Positions 44,817 through 52,948 of a stretch of DNA of 64,000 bases are shown here, in pieces; position 1 is the stretch's first letter, and the number at the start of each line of letters is the position of its first letter. This DNA comes from GWE2-40-63 sp050179685. GTDB taxonomy: Bacteria > Bacteroidota > Bacteroidia > Bacteroidales > SZUA-534. The DNA is taken from NCBI GenBank assembly GCA_050179685.1, contig JBFXEW010000012.1, positions 1-64,000 on the forward strand. Direction: 5' to 3'. A model generated the notes under the pieces. The model was not told the origin of the DNA, did not search any database, and saw only the letters and a program-made list of their open reading frames with translations. A program made the translations under genes and the position numbers.

Positions 44817-45857
44817 ATGAGCAAAGAAAAACTTTACGGAAAAACCCTGAGCGAACTTCAGGAGCTTTGTGCCAATCATAACTTACCGGGTTTTACTGCC
44901 AAACAACTGGCTCAATGGCTCTATCAAAAAGAGATTGCTTCGGTGGACGAGATGACCAATATTTCGTTGAAAAACCGGGAAGTACTGGCTCAACACTACG
45001 AAGTAGGTTTATCGGCTCCCATAAAGGTTCAGGAAAGTACCGACGGTACAAAAAAGTATTTGTTTAATGCACGGGGCGGTAATTTTATCGAAACCGCCAT
45101 GATTCCCGATAAAGATCGAAAAACCGTTTGTGTATCGTCGCAGGTGGGATGCAAAATGGGTTGTTTGTTTTGCATGACCGGCCGTCAGGGTTTTCAATCA
45201 AATCTTTCGGCGGGCGAAATTCTGAATCAGTACCGGAGCATTGCCGAATGGTCAGACATTTCCAATCTGGTTTACATGGGCATGGGCGAACCGCTCGATA
45301 ACCTGAACGAGGTGTTGAAAAGTCTCGAGATTTTAACCGCCGATTGGGGTTATGCCCTGAGTCCAAAACGAATTACGGTTTCAACCATTGGAATTATTCC
45401 CGGCATGAAGGCTTTTCTTGAAAAAAGCAACTGCCACTTGGCTGTAAGCATGCATACCCCTTTCGACGACGAGCGCAAAAGCCTGATGCCGATAGAACAG
45501 GTTTATCCTATTAAAGAAGTATTGCAACACATCAAAGATTTTGATTTCGGATTGCAGCGCCGGGTTTCGTTCGAATACATTATGTTTAAAGATGTAAACG
45601 ATACGCCTGCCCATGTTAAAGAATTAACACGCTTGCTTAGCGGTATTCGCTGCCGTTTAAACCTGATCCGTTTTCATCCAATACCCGATTCGCCTTTATT
45701 GGGCTCCGACGATGCTACCATTATGAAATTTAAAGATGCACTGAATAACAAGGGAATTTTAACCACCCTGCGTGCTTCGCGCGGGCAGGATATTTTTGCC
45801 GCTTGTGGTTTATTATCGACCAAAGAACTGGTAAAACGTCAGGATGGAGATTATTAA
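44817..45857 (+). CDS. rlmN: 23S rRNA/tRNA adenine-C2 methyltransferase RlmN
   Basis: A 346-residue radical-SAM enzyme that methylates C2 of A2503 in 23S rRNA and A37 of some tRNAs. The cluster-binding Cys112, Cys116, Cys119 lie in CKMGCLFC. YMGMGEPLDN and the methyl-carrier and resolving Cys (TLRASRGQDIFAACG) complete the family set. Normal length. It follows the FNR-like gene by 2 bp; electrons for its radical chemistry could come from that partner, but this is inference. Confidence 0.95.
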   Translation: MSKEKLYGKTLSELQELCANHNLPGFTAKQLAQWLYQKEIASVDEMTNISLKNREVLAQHYEVGLSAPIKVQESTDGTKKYLFNARGGNFIETAMIPDKDRKTVCVSSQVGCKMGCLFCMTGRQGFQSNLSAGEILNQYRSIAEWSDISNLVYMGMGEPLDNLNEVLKSLEILTADWGYALSPKRITVSTIGIIPGMKAFLEKSNCHLAVSMHTPFDDERKSLMPIEQVYPIKEVLQHIKDFDFGLQRRVSFEYIMFKDVNDTPAHVKELTRLLSGIRCRLNLIRFHPIPDSPLLGSDDATIMKFKDALNNKGILTTLRASRGQDIFAACGLLSTKELVKRQDGDY

Positions 45858-45930
45858 CCCGTTTTTGTTGTGGCTTGTTTCCTGGTTTTAATACAAATTT
45901 TCGGATGATTTGTAAAAATAAATTAAAACA

Positions 45931-46248
45931 AATCGGCTTCCAAAAAATTGCAATCGGAATCGAAGCAATCACTTAGTAAGACCGGGAAGCTGATCCCGCT
46001 CTGCGGGAGAAGATCACCCGGCCGCACTTAGTGATTGTAAAGATGTAGATGCTATTTTTTGGTGCCTTGACTTTTTTGCTTCGTTTTTGGGTCGACCGAG
46101 CTTGCGAGTTCATGACCGAAGGGAATAACCCAAAAATGAAGAGCCCAGCTGGCTTGAGGCGAAAAAAGTTTAAAATTTTCAAATCTTTGTCAGTTTTGTT
46201 CCATATTAAGGAATACAAGCAGGTTTCTTTATATTTTCTTACACTAAT
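45931..46248. repeat. long two-hairpin dispersed repeat, copy 1
   Basis: About 240 bp match 47564-47766 closely, with weaker matching for a further 80 bp up to CACTAAT (46242-46248). Hairpin 1: AATCACT (45967-45973) pairs with AGTGATT (46030-46036), CCGGG with CCCGG, and an apical TCCCGC-TCT-GCGGGA. Hairpin 2: TTTTTGGGT (46084-46092) pairs with ACCCAAAAA (46128-46136). The apical sequences differ from copy 2 but keep their pairing. Spurious frames across the repeat share TQKRSKKVKAPKN. Confidence 0.8.
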
Positions 46249-46376
46249 CATTGCATTTACTATAAAGTTGACTTAAGTCCCCCATTCGGATTTTTAATTT
46301 CTTTCCTATTTTAATAAAACAACTCCGCTACAATCATTTTTTTGCTGAAAACTAATTGTGTTTGCACAGTTATTTT

Positions 46377-46511
46377 ATTACAAATACATTACGCAAACGA
46401 TTACAAAACAAGTACTTGTAATTTATTCTATGCAAATTTTACGCAACGTTTGCATAAGCAGAACCCACAGTATTCCAGGCACTTGTAAATTACAAATTAT
46501 GTTAATTACAA
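46377..46511 (+). promoter_or_regulatory. cluster of ATTACAA/TTGTAAT sites upstream of a secreted protein gene
   Basis: ATTACAA occurs at 46377-46383, 46400-46406, 46489-46495 and 46505-46511; TTGTAAT is at 46416-46422 and TTGTAAA at 46483-46489. Two sites pair as inverted repeats: 46400-46422 and 46483-46495 (TTGTAAATTACAA). A nested palindrome ACAAGTACTTGT covers 46408-46419. This looks like an array for a regulator, 90 bases and more from the start of the gene at 46604. Confidence 0.5.
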
Positions 46512-46564
46512 GCTATTTTTACAATTCTTTCCAAATACCCATAACATGCAATGGGGTTCAGGCG

Positions 46565-46572
46565 TAATTTTG
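46565..46572 (+). promoter_or_regulatory. candidate -7 box
   Basis: TAATTTTG fits TAnnTTTG, 31 bases before the ATG at 46604, directly downstream of the ATTACAA cluster. No TTTG -33 box is obvious, so an activator may be needed. Confidence 0.45.
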
Positions 46573-46603
46573 TCAGTGAAATGTTTAACTAAAAATTTAA
46601 ACT

Positions 46604-47260
46604 ATGAACAAAGTAAAAATTAACGAGAAGAACTTGATTAGATCAAGAGCGCTCACCGTATTGTTTAGCATGCTGATAAGTGCATTGCTGTTGTTGCCTT
46701 TATTTACGCACGCCAAAGGCCGCGAGAAAAGTAAAAACCCCGGTAAATTGTATATGCAACCGCTAAACAAAGATTACCATGCCACAGTTACCATTGCAAA
46801 TCTGGCTGAAGGAAAATACACCTTAACCATCGAAAGCGGAAATGGTATGAATGTTTACTACAACACTTTGTTGGAGTCGCCCGAAAGTTTTTCTAAAGTT
46901 TTTGATTTTTCAAAACTTTCCGATGGGGATTACACCCTGCGTTTAAACAGTAATCAAGGCTTAATGGAACGATTGTTTACCATCGAAGGTGGAAAAATAA
47001 AAGTTTACTACGAGGAAAAAGAGACCCCAACTTTTAAAACAATAGGTCAAAAAGCTGTTTTTGTTCTGCCAAATGCTTTGGGATTGAATTATTCCATTCG
47101 TATTTATAATGAGAAGGGTGAAGAACTTTTTTATGGCATCGAAAGTGCAAACAACATTAAAAAACTATTCGATTTTTCTCAGGTGGAAGCTGGTAACTAT
47201 AAGATTCTGGTTTCGTCGCAAGCCCGTGAGTTCTCCTACAATTTCTCTAATAAACAATAA
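46604..47260 (+). CDS. secreted protein with two similar beta segments
   Basis: A 218-residue exported protein: signal peptide (about 1-37), then two related segments. Compare FSKVFDFSKLSDGDYTLRLNS with IKKLFDFSQVEAGNYKILVSS. The pattern DFS-x-L-x-x-G-x-Y suggests a small beta-sandwich repeat like those in C-terminal Bacteroidota domains (DUF3244-like). No catalytic motif. It has a long, site-rich upstream region and is flanked on both sides by copies of the two-hairpin repeat. Confidence 0.6.
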   Translation: MNKVKINEKNLIRSRALTVLFSMLISALLLLPLFTHAKGREKSKNPGKLYMQPLNKDYHATVTIANLAEGKYTLTIESGNGMNVYYNTLLESPESFSKVFDFSKLSDGDYTLRLNSNQGLMERLFTIEGGKIKVYYEEKETPTFKTIGQKAVFVLPNALGLNYSIRIYNEKGEELFYGIESANNIKKLFDFSQVEAGNYKILVSSQAREFSYNFSNKQ

Positions 47261-47373
47261 AACGAACAAGGCTCAACCAGAAACAGCCTCTTACCTCAGT
47301 CGGAAACGACAATCAAAAAAGGATTAACCATCGCGAAAGCGATTACTACCTAATCCGAAATTCCAACGTATTG

Positions 47374-47417
47374 AAAGGATTGCTACTTAATTTTACAATT
47401 AAAGCAATCCTTTTTTT
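47374..47417 (+). terminator. rho-independent terminator
   Basis: AAAGGATTGCT and AGCAATCCTTT pair around an 18-base loop; seven T residues follow. It ends the secreted-protein transcript. Confidence 0.75.
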
Positions 47418-47563
47418 ATGGCAGTAGCTTACTTTATTCTAAATTAGCATCGTGATAATTTTTGCTTAAAAAAGCAATCGCTGTTGTCCGTTAAATGTAA
47501 ATTTGAGATTAGAAATAGAATTATAGGGGCATAGTTAATTAATCAAATGATAGAAAAGCCTCA

Positions 47564-47845
47564 AATCGGCTTCCAAAAAATTGCAATCGGAATCAAAGCA
47601 ATCACTTAGTAAGACCGGGAAGCTGAGAACTTGTTCGAAGATCACCCGGCCGCACTTAGTGATTGTAAAGATGTAGATGCTATTTTTTGGTGCCTTGACT
47701 TTTTTGCTTCGTTTTTGGGTCAAGCCAAAAATGAAGAGCCCAGCCGGCTTGAGGCGAGAAAAAAGTCCTATTTCGTCATGTCATTTTCAATCTCTTTCTA
47801 AATACGGAGATCAAGCAATTTTCTTTATTTTTACCGGACACTAAT
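47564..47845. repeat. long two-hairpin dispersed repeat, copy 2
   Basis: Shares most of its sequence with 45931-46248. Hairpin 1 keeps AATCACT/AGTGATT (47600-47606, 47658-47664) and CCGGG/CCCGG, but its tip is GAAC-TT-GTTC instead of CCCGC-TCT-GCGGG. Hairpin 2 pairs TTTTTGG (47712-47718) with CCAAAAA (47725-47731) around a short loop, where copy 1 has a 35-base insert. Lies in the gap between the secreted protein and a thioesterase. Confidence 0.8.
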
Positions 47846-47884
47846 GAAAAGCACTGTATAAAAAAAGTTAACCCCAAATAACTG

Positions 47885-48283
47885 ATGAAAAAAAACTATC
47901 AATTTGAACTGGAATTTAAAGTACGCGACTACGAGTGCGATTTGCAGGGCGTGGTAAACAATTCGGTTTATCAAAACTACCTGGAACATACCCGCCATGA
48001 GTTTCTTGATAAGGCCGGATTAAATTTTGCCCGGATGTTTGAGCAGGGAATTCTGGCTGTGGTAGCCCGCGCCGATATTCAGTACAAATATCCATTAAAA
48101 AGCGGCGATACCTTTGTTTGCCGGCTAAATGCCGCACGCGAAGGAATTAAATACCAGTTTTATCAGGATATTTACCGACTGCCCGACGAAAAATTATGCA
48201 TTAAAGCCTGCATTACTACCGTAACAAGCGTAGCGGGAAAGCTAAAAGTACTTCCCGAATTCGATAAAGCATTATCAATTTAA
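47885..48283 (+). CDS. acyl-CoA thioesterase (hotdog fold, YbgC-like)
   Basis: A 132-residue hotdog-fold protein. The active-site segment is Y-E-C-D-L-Q-G-V-V-N-N-S-V-Y (about 16-29), with a conserved Asp19, and the following helix (NYLEHTRHEFL). Enzymes of this 4-hydroxybenzoyl-CoA thioesterase group hydrolyse acyl-CoA or acyl-carrier thioesters. It stands 21 bp before hydF, so it may be co-transcribed. The substrate is unknown. Confidence 0.85.
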   Translation: MKKNYQFELEFKVRDYECDLQGVVNNSVYQNYLEHTRHEFLDKAGLNFARMFEQGILAVVARADIQYKYPLKSGDTFVCRLNAAREGIKYQFYQDIYRLPDEKLCIKACITTVTSVAGKLKVLPEFDKALSI

Positions 48284-48304
48284 GCCTTACAGGAGTTTTA
48301 TTTT

Positions 48305-49519
48305 ATGAAAGGAAAAGACGGAAAACCACATATTGGCATTTTTGGCCGACGAAACAACGGAAAAAGTTCATTGATAAATTTTTTGGCGCAGCAGGATGTG
48401 GCCATCGTTTCTGATGTTGCCGGAACAACAACCGACCCGGTTAAAAAATCGATGGAAATTCCCGGCATTGGTCCGGTTATTTTGGTCGATACCGCAGGAA
48501 TTGACGATTCCGGTGAGCTGGGAAACAAACGCATTAAAAAGAGTTTTGAAGCCATCCGCACTATCGATTTTGCATTGTTGGTAATTGCCAACAATAATTT
48601 TGGCGAGCCCGAAGAACAAATTATTCGGGAACTGCAACGCTTCGAAGTTCCGTTTTTAACCATTCACAACAAAGCCGACGAAGTTCCCTTTGATACCGAT
48701 TTGGCCGAAAGGCTGAAACTTGATTTCGGTATTGAATTGCTCAACTTCAGTACCTATAGCGGCTACACTGCCGACGATTTGGTACAACTCATGCGCAGGC
48801 GAATTCCTGAATCGGCTTACATGACCAAAACCCTGGTGGGCGATTTAATAAAAGCCAACGATGTGGTTTTGCTTATTACGCCCATCGATTCAGAAGCCCC
48901 CGAAGGCCGGATGATTCTGCCCCAGGTGCAGGTATTGCGCGATGTGCTCGACAACGATGCTATTCCGGTTTTTTGCAAAGAAGATCAATTGGAAGATATT
49001 TTAAAGAACTTAAAACCGGAACCGGTACTTGCGATTACCGACAGCCAGGTTTTTAAGCTGGCCAATGCTTTGGTTCCGCAACACATTCCGCTTACCAGTT
49101 TTAGTACGGTACTGGCGCGTCATAAAGGCGATTTTACCAATTATATAAAAGGAACACCGCACCTTTCAAAACTTAAAGACGGCGATAAAGTACTGATTTT
49201 GGAATCGTGCACCCATCATGTAGCCTGCGACGATATTGGCAGGGTAAAAATTCCCCGCTGGCTCACCGAATATTCGGGAAAAAAATTAAGTTTCGAAGTG
49301 GTTTCGGGATTAAATACTATTCCGGGCGAAATATGGGAATACGCCATGGTAATTCAGTGTGGCGGTTGTATGATCACCCGCAAACAAATTATCAGTCGAC
49401 TAAAGCCAGCCGTCGATGCCGGAGTTCCGGTTACCAATTACGGAATGGCCATTGCTTACATGCATGGTATTTACGACAGGGTAGTGGCTCCATTTATTCG
49501 GCCGGAAGCTGATTTATAG
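48305..49519 (+). CDS. hydF: [FeFe]-hydrogenase H-cluster maturation GTPase HydF
   Basis: HydF is a GTPase scaffold that assembles the 2Fe subcluster of [FeFe]-hydrogenase. Residues 14-22 (GRRNNGKSS) and DTAG (62-65) are the GTP-binding motifs. The Fe-S ligands follow the HydF pattern: Cys302-x-His304, then Cys352 and Cys355 in QCGGC, where Gln351 stands at the position of a His in many homologues. 404 residues, intact. No hydE, hydG or hydrogenase gene is in the window, so they must be elsewhere or absent. Confidence 0.92.
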   Translation: MKGKDGKPHIGIFGRRNNGKSSLINFLAQQDVAIVSDVAGTTTDPVKKSMEIPGIGPVILVDTAGIDDSGELGNKRIKKSFEAIRTIDFALLVIANNNFGEPEEQIIRELQRFEVPFLTIHNKADEVPFDTDLAERLKLDFGIELLNFSTYSGYTADDLVQLMRRRIPESAYMTKTLVGDLIKANDVVLLITPIDSEAPEGRMILPQVQVLRDVLDNDAIPVFCKEDQLEDILKNLKPEPVLAITDSQVFKLANALVPQHIPLTSFSTVLARHKGDFTNYIKGTPHLSKLKDGDKVLILESCTHHVACDDIGRVKIPRWLTEYSGKKLSFEVVSGLNTIPGEIWEYAMVIQCGGCMITRKQIISRLKPAVDAGVPVTNYGMAIAYMHGIYDRVVAPFIRPEADL

Positions 49520-49559
49520 CATTCATTTTTATCCGAATGGGTTTTAATTAGCCGGAATA

Positions 49560-50249
49560 CTATTCAAACACTAAATCCCAGGTTCCCCGGCGGGTTTCGT
49601 TGAGCAAAGCAGCATGCAGCAGATCCAGAAAATCGTCGCGGGATATTTCTTCGGCTCCTAACGACGCCAGGTGCGGATTGGGAATCTGGCAATCGATAAA
49701 TTGAAAGCCCCAATCGGCAGCCAGCGCACTTAAATAATAAAAGGCAACTTTCGAGGCATCGTTGGCCTTATGAAACATCGATTCTCCAAAAAAGCTGTTC
49801 CCAAGCGAAATCCCGTAAAGGCCCCCAACCAATTGCTTGTTTTGCCAGGTTTCAAAAGAGTGGGCCAAACCCATACGATGCAATTCTATATAAGCATCTT
49901 CAATATCCTGGGTTATCCAGGTGCCGTTTTGGTCTGAGCGAAAAATGTTACGGCAGTTGGCAATTACCTGCTCAAAAGCGCTGTCGGTCGTAACGGTGTA
50001 TTTGTGTGAACGCAAGGTTTGTTTCAGGCTTTTTGAGACCTTGAATTTTTCGGGAAACAAAACCATGCGTGGATTGGGCGACCACCATAATATGGGATCT
50101 TCGGCACCAAACCAGGGAAAAATACCCGTAGCATAAGCTGCAATCAGACGTTGAGGCGACAAATCGCCGCCAATGGCCAGCAAACCATCGGGTGTTGCTT
50201 CGTTGGGATGCGGAAAAATTGGTTCTTTGGGTAGTTGATAAATGGGCAC
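49560..50249 (-). CDS. aat: leucyl/phenylalanyl-tRNA-protein transferase
   Basis: A 229-residue N-end rule enzyme that adds Leu or Phe to proteins with N-terminal Lys or Arg, targeting them for ClpAP. Family motifs are GLLAIGGDLSPQRLIAAYATGIFPW near the N-terminus, ILWWSPNPRMVL, and the NSFFGESMFH segment. Length is normal. It is divergent from the respiratory operon downstream. Confidence 0.94.
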   Translation of the reverse strand: MPIYQLPKEPIFPHPNEATPDGLLAIGGDLSPQRLIAAYATGIFPWFGAEDPILWWSPNPRMVLFPEKFKVSKSLKQTLRSHKYTVTTDSAFEQVIANCRNIFRSDQNGTWITQDIEDAYIELHRMGLAHSFETWQNKQLVGGLYGISLGNSFFGESMFHKANDASKVAFYYLSALAADWGFQFIDCQIPNPHLASLGAEEISRDDFLDLLHAALLNETRRGTWDLVFE

Positions 50250-50570
50250 CTTAAAAATATTTTATATTATATAGCATCTAAATTTCACATAAATCACGGT
50301 TTTTTGCATCTATAAAATCACATCAATCCGACAGTAGCTTCATTGGGAACGAGATATAATGGCTTATTATTCATGTAATTTATACACAAAAGATAAATCT
50401 TTTAACCATTTAGGAATTCTAAAATAAACTGTATATTTAACAGAAAACAAATTTATTAACGGATTCTTGTGTTTATTTAGAATATTTCTAAATTGCGCTC
50501 GTCTTGAACAAATGACAGCCTAAAACATTTAAGTATCGAAGAAAGATTAACGGCAAATAAACAGTTTTAC
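50250..50570. other. intergenic region ahead of the respiratory operon
   Basis: About 320 A+T-rich bases with no gene. It holds a dyad at 50476-50492 and presumably the promoters of aat (minus) and the Fe-S operon (plus). I could not identify a clear consensus box for the latter. Confidence 0.5.
50476..50492 (+). promoter_or_regulatory. perfect 7-3-7 dyad, candidate operator
   Basis: TTTAGAA-TAT-TTCTAAA is a perfect inverted repeat with a 3-base centre, 79 bases before the first gene of the respiratory operon. Such dyads often bind homodimeric regulators; the protein is unknown. Confidence 0.45.
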
Positions 50571-51578
50571 ATGGAAGAAAACACAAACAAGCACAACTCG
50601 AGGCGTGAATTTCTGCAGAAAATGGGTTTAATAGCTTCCGGAACTATAATGGGTGGAGCAGCCATGTATGCGGGTTTTAAATTTGAGAAAGCAAAAAAAT
50701 CCGAATCAAAAATAAAAGCACTTTCGGCCGAACATCAGTTGATTGAAGTTGACGGACACGGACACCATCCGGTTCAGGATATGTTGACCGAATTGCAGAT
50801 GCAGGGACGCGAAGGTTTAAAAGGCCGTCGCTGGGTGATGGTAATTGATTTGGCCAAATGCCGTAATGCCCGGCAATGTATGAAGGCCTGCCAGGGAGCG
50901 CACGACTTGCGTCCCGAACAACATCATATTAACGTATTGCAAATGCAGGACAGCGAAAATACCGCTCCTTATTATATGCCAAAACCCTGTCAGCATTGCG
51001 ATAATCCGCCCTGCGTATCGGTTTGCCCGGTCGATGCTACTTTTAAACGTGACGATGGTATCGTATTAATTGATAACGAGCGTTGCATCGGTTGCCGTTT
51101 CTGTGTAGCTGCCTGTCCGTATTCGGCCCGTATTTTCCATTGGCACGAACCGCTTAAAAATCAGGAATATGAAGCCGATAAAGAACGTTACAGCCAGTTA
51201 ATTGCCGAGGGTAATACCGAGGAAGCCAAGGAACTGGAGAAAAAAGTAACCTACGATGTGGAGCTAAATGTTCCGCAGCGCAAGGGAACCATCTCAAAAT
51301 GTTTGTTTAGTGCCGATCGTTTGCGGGTGGGTAAATTGCCTTACTGCGTATCGGCCTGTCCGAACGGGGTATATTATTTTGGCGATGAAAACGAAGACGC
51401 GGTAACCAACGGAACCACCAAGGAAACAGTGCAGCTAAGCTCGCTCCTTCGCGATAATGCCGGATACCGCTTAATGGAAGATTTGGGAACCAAACCGCGG
51501 GTTTATTACCTGCCACCAAAAAACCGGCTGTTTCCTTTTCCTGAAGAATCTTTAACCAATACAGAACAACATTCTTAA
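50571..51578 (+). CDS. Tat-exported ferredoxin-type electron transfer subunit (4x4Fe-4S)
   Basis: A 335-residue Fe-S protein with a twin-arginine signal (SRREFLQ at 10-16) and a hydrophobic segment. It has four cysteine groups of the DmsB/NrfC type: CRNARQC...C, CQHC..PPC...CP, CIGCRFC...CP, and a last group from CLFS to CVSACP. It passes electrons from a quinol-oxidising site to the cytochrome side. It is 12 bp from the NrfD gene. No molybdopterin subunit is present in the unit, so this is a short version of the alternative complex III type. Confidence 0.92.
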   Translation: MEENTNKHNSRREFLQKMGLIASGTIMGGAAMYAGFKFEKAKKSESKIKALSAEHQLIEVDGHGHHPVQDMLTELQMQGREGLKGRRWVMVIDLAKCRNARQCMKACQGAHDLRPEQHHINVLQMQDSENTAPYYMPKPCQHCDNPPCVSVCPVDATFKRDDGIVLIDNERCIGCRFCVAACPYSARIFHWHEPLKNQEYEADKERYSQLIAEGNTEEAKELEKKVTYDVELNVPQRKGTISKCLFSADRLRVGKLPYCVSACPNGVYYFGDENEDAVTNGTTKETVQLSSLLRDNAGYRLMEDLGTKPRVYYLPPKNRLFPFPEESLTNTEQHS

Positions 51579-51590
51579 TCCTGAATCACT

Positions 51591-52946
51591 ATGGATAATA
51601 CCTTAACTGTGGATGCCCAAAAGAGTGCGCTGAAAAAAATTATCGATGATGTTGCCCGTAATATTGGCATCAACAAAAAGTTCCACGCCTGGATGGGATT
51701 TCTCACCCTGCTGCTTGTGGCCTGTTTGTATGCTTATTACATACAATTACGCGACGGATTGGGTGTAGCCGGAATCCGTGATTACGTGTCGTGGGGAATG
51801 TACATTGCCAACTTTGTATTTTTTGTGGCATCGAGCCTTATCGGGATGCTTATAACTGCCGTACTGGGTCTATCGGGTGTAAAATGGATTACTCCCGTTG
51901 CCCGGATAGCCGAGATAATAGCTATTGGTTTTGCTGCCGTAGCCGGATTGGTAATTGTATCGGACATGGGACGCCCCGAACGCTTGGCCTATGTTTTTAT
52001 GTACGGTCGCATTCAATCGCCCATATTGTGGGATGTTACGGTGGTAACTACCTATGTTTTAATAAGCTTAATTTTATTGTATTTGCCCTTAATTCCCGAT
52101 TTAAAAATCTTGTCGCGGAACCCCATGTTGCCCAAATGGCTTCAAAAAACTTACGAATTACTAAGTATTAACTGGAAAGGCACGGGCGAGCAATACCAGT
52201 TGCTTCACAAGGCCATTAAAATAATGTCGGTGTTAATAGTGCCTGTTGCCCTGGCCATTCATACCGTTACCTCGTGGCTTTTTGCATCCACATCGCGGGT
52301 GGGCTGGGACAGTACCATATTTGGACCTTATTTTGTAACCGGCGCTTTTGTAGCGGGAACAGCCTTTCTGATTATTGCCATGTATTTTTTCAGAAAAAAC
52401 TACAAACTGCACGATTACCTGACCGATTTTCATTTCGATAAATTGGGAAAACTCCTGGTATTGGTGTCGCTGGTTTATTTGTATTTCAATATCAACGAGT
52501 TTCTGGTTCCTGCTTACAAGCTAAAAGCTCACGATACCGTGCATTTAAAGGCCTTGTTTAGCGGACATCATGCACCCATGTTTTGGAGTGTGCAATTGCT
52601 GGGCTTAATTATTCCCATTATTTTAATGCTGATAAAGAAATTCCGCAAACCGCTGCCTTTAATGATTATCAGTTTGTTTGTAGTGGTAGGATCGTGGTTT
52701 AAGCGTTACCTGATTGTTGTTCCTACCCAGGAGCATCCCTTTTTACCCATCCAGAATGTGCCGGATAATTTTATTATCTATAAGCCTACACTTATCGAAA
52801 CAGCCATCACCGTTGCCTCATTTGTACTGGTGCTGATGATTGTTACCGTACTTTCAAAAGCATTCCCGATTGTTACCATCTGGGAAACAGCGCACGAAAA
52901 AGGGATTCATGAACCCGAAAAATTATCCATCGATAAAGCTGAATAA
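51591..52946 (+). CDS. NrfD/PsrC-like quinol-binding membrane protein
   Basis: A 451-residue membrane protein with about ten helices (for example FLTLLLVACLYAYYIQL, FVFFVASSLIGMLITAVLG, IIAIGFAAVAGLVIVS). The NrfD family is the quinone-binding membrane subunit of respiratory Fe-S enzymes and of alternative complex III. With the Fe-S gene ahead and the cytochrome c behind, it likely oxidises menaquinol. The next gene begins 2 bp after the stop. Confidence 0.92.
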   Translation: MDNTLTVDAQKSALKKIIDDVARNIGINKKFHAWMGFLTLLLVACLYAYYIQLRDGLGVAGIRDYVSWGMYIANFVFFVASSLIGMLITAVLGLSGVKWITPVARIAEIIAIGFAAVAGLVIVSDMGRPERLAYVFMYGRIQSPILWDVTVVTTYVLISLILLYLPLIPDLKILSRNPMLPKWLQKTYELLSINWKGTGEQYQLLHKAIKIMSVLIVPVALAIHTVTSWLFASTSRVGWDSTIFGPYFVTGAFVAGTAFLIIAMYFFRKNYKLHDYLTDFHFDKLGKLLVLVSLVYLYFNINEFLVPAYKLKAHDTVHLKALFSGHHAPMFWSVQLLGLIIPIILMLIKKFRKPLPLMIISLFVVVGSWFKRYLIVVPTQEHPFLPIQNVPDNFIIYKPTLIETAITVASFVLVLMIVTVLSKAFPIVTIWETAHEKGIHEPEKLSIDKAE

Positions 52947-52948
52947 CT

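Noticed and set aside
45973..46251. Small protein coded on the minus strand in the repeat, with a second copy at 47535-47723
   Set aside because: Both frames lie inside the two-hairpin repeat, share residues only because the DNA repeats, and lack a start signal; they are better explained as repeat DNA.
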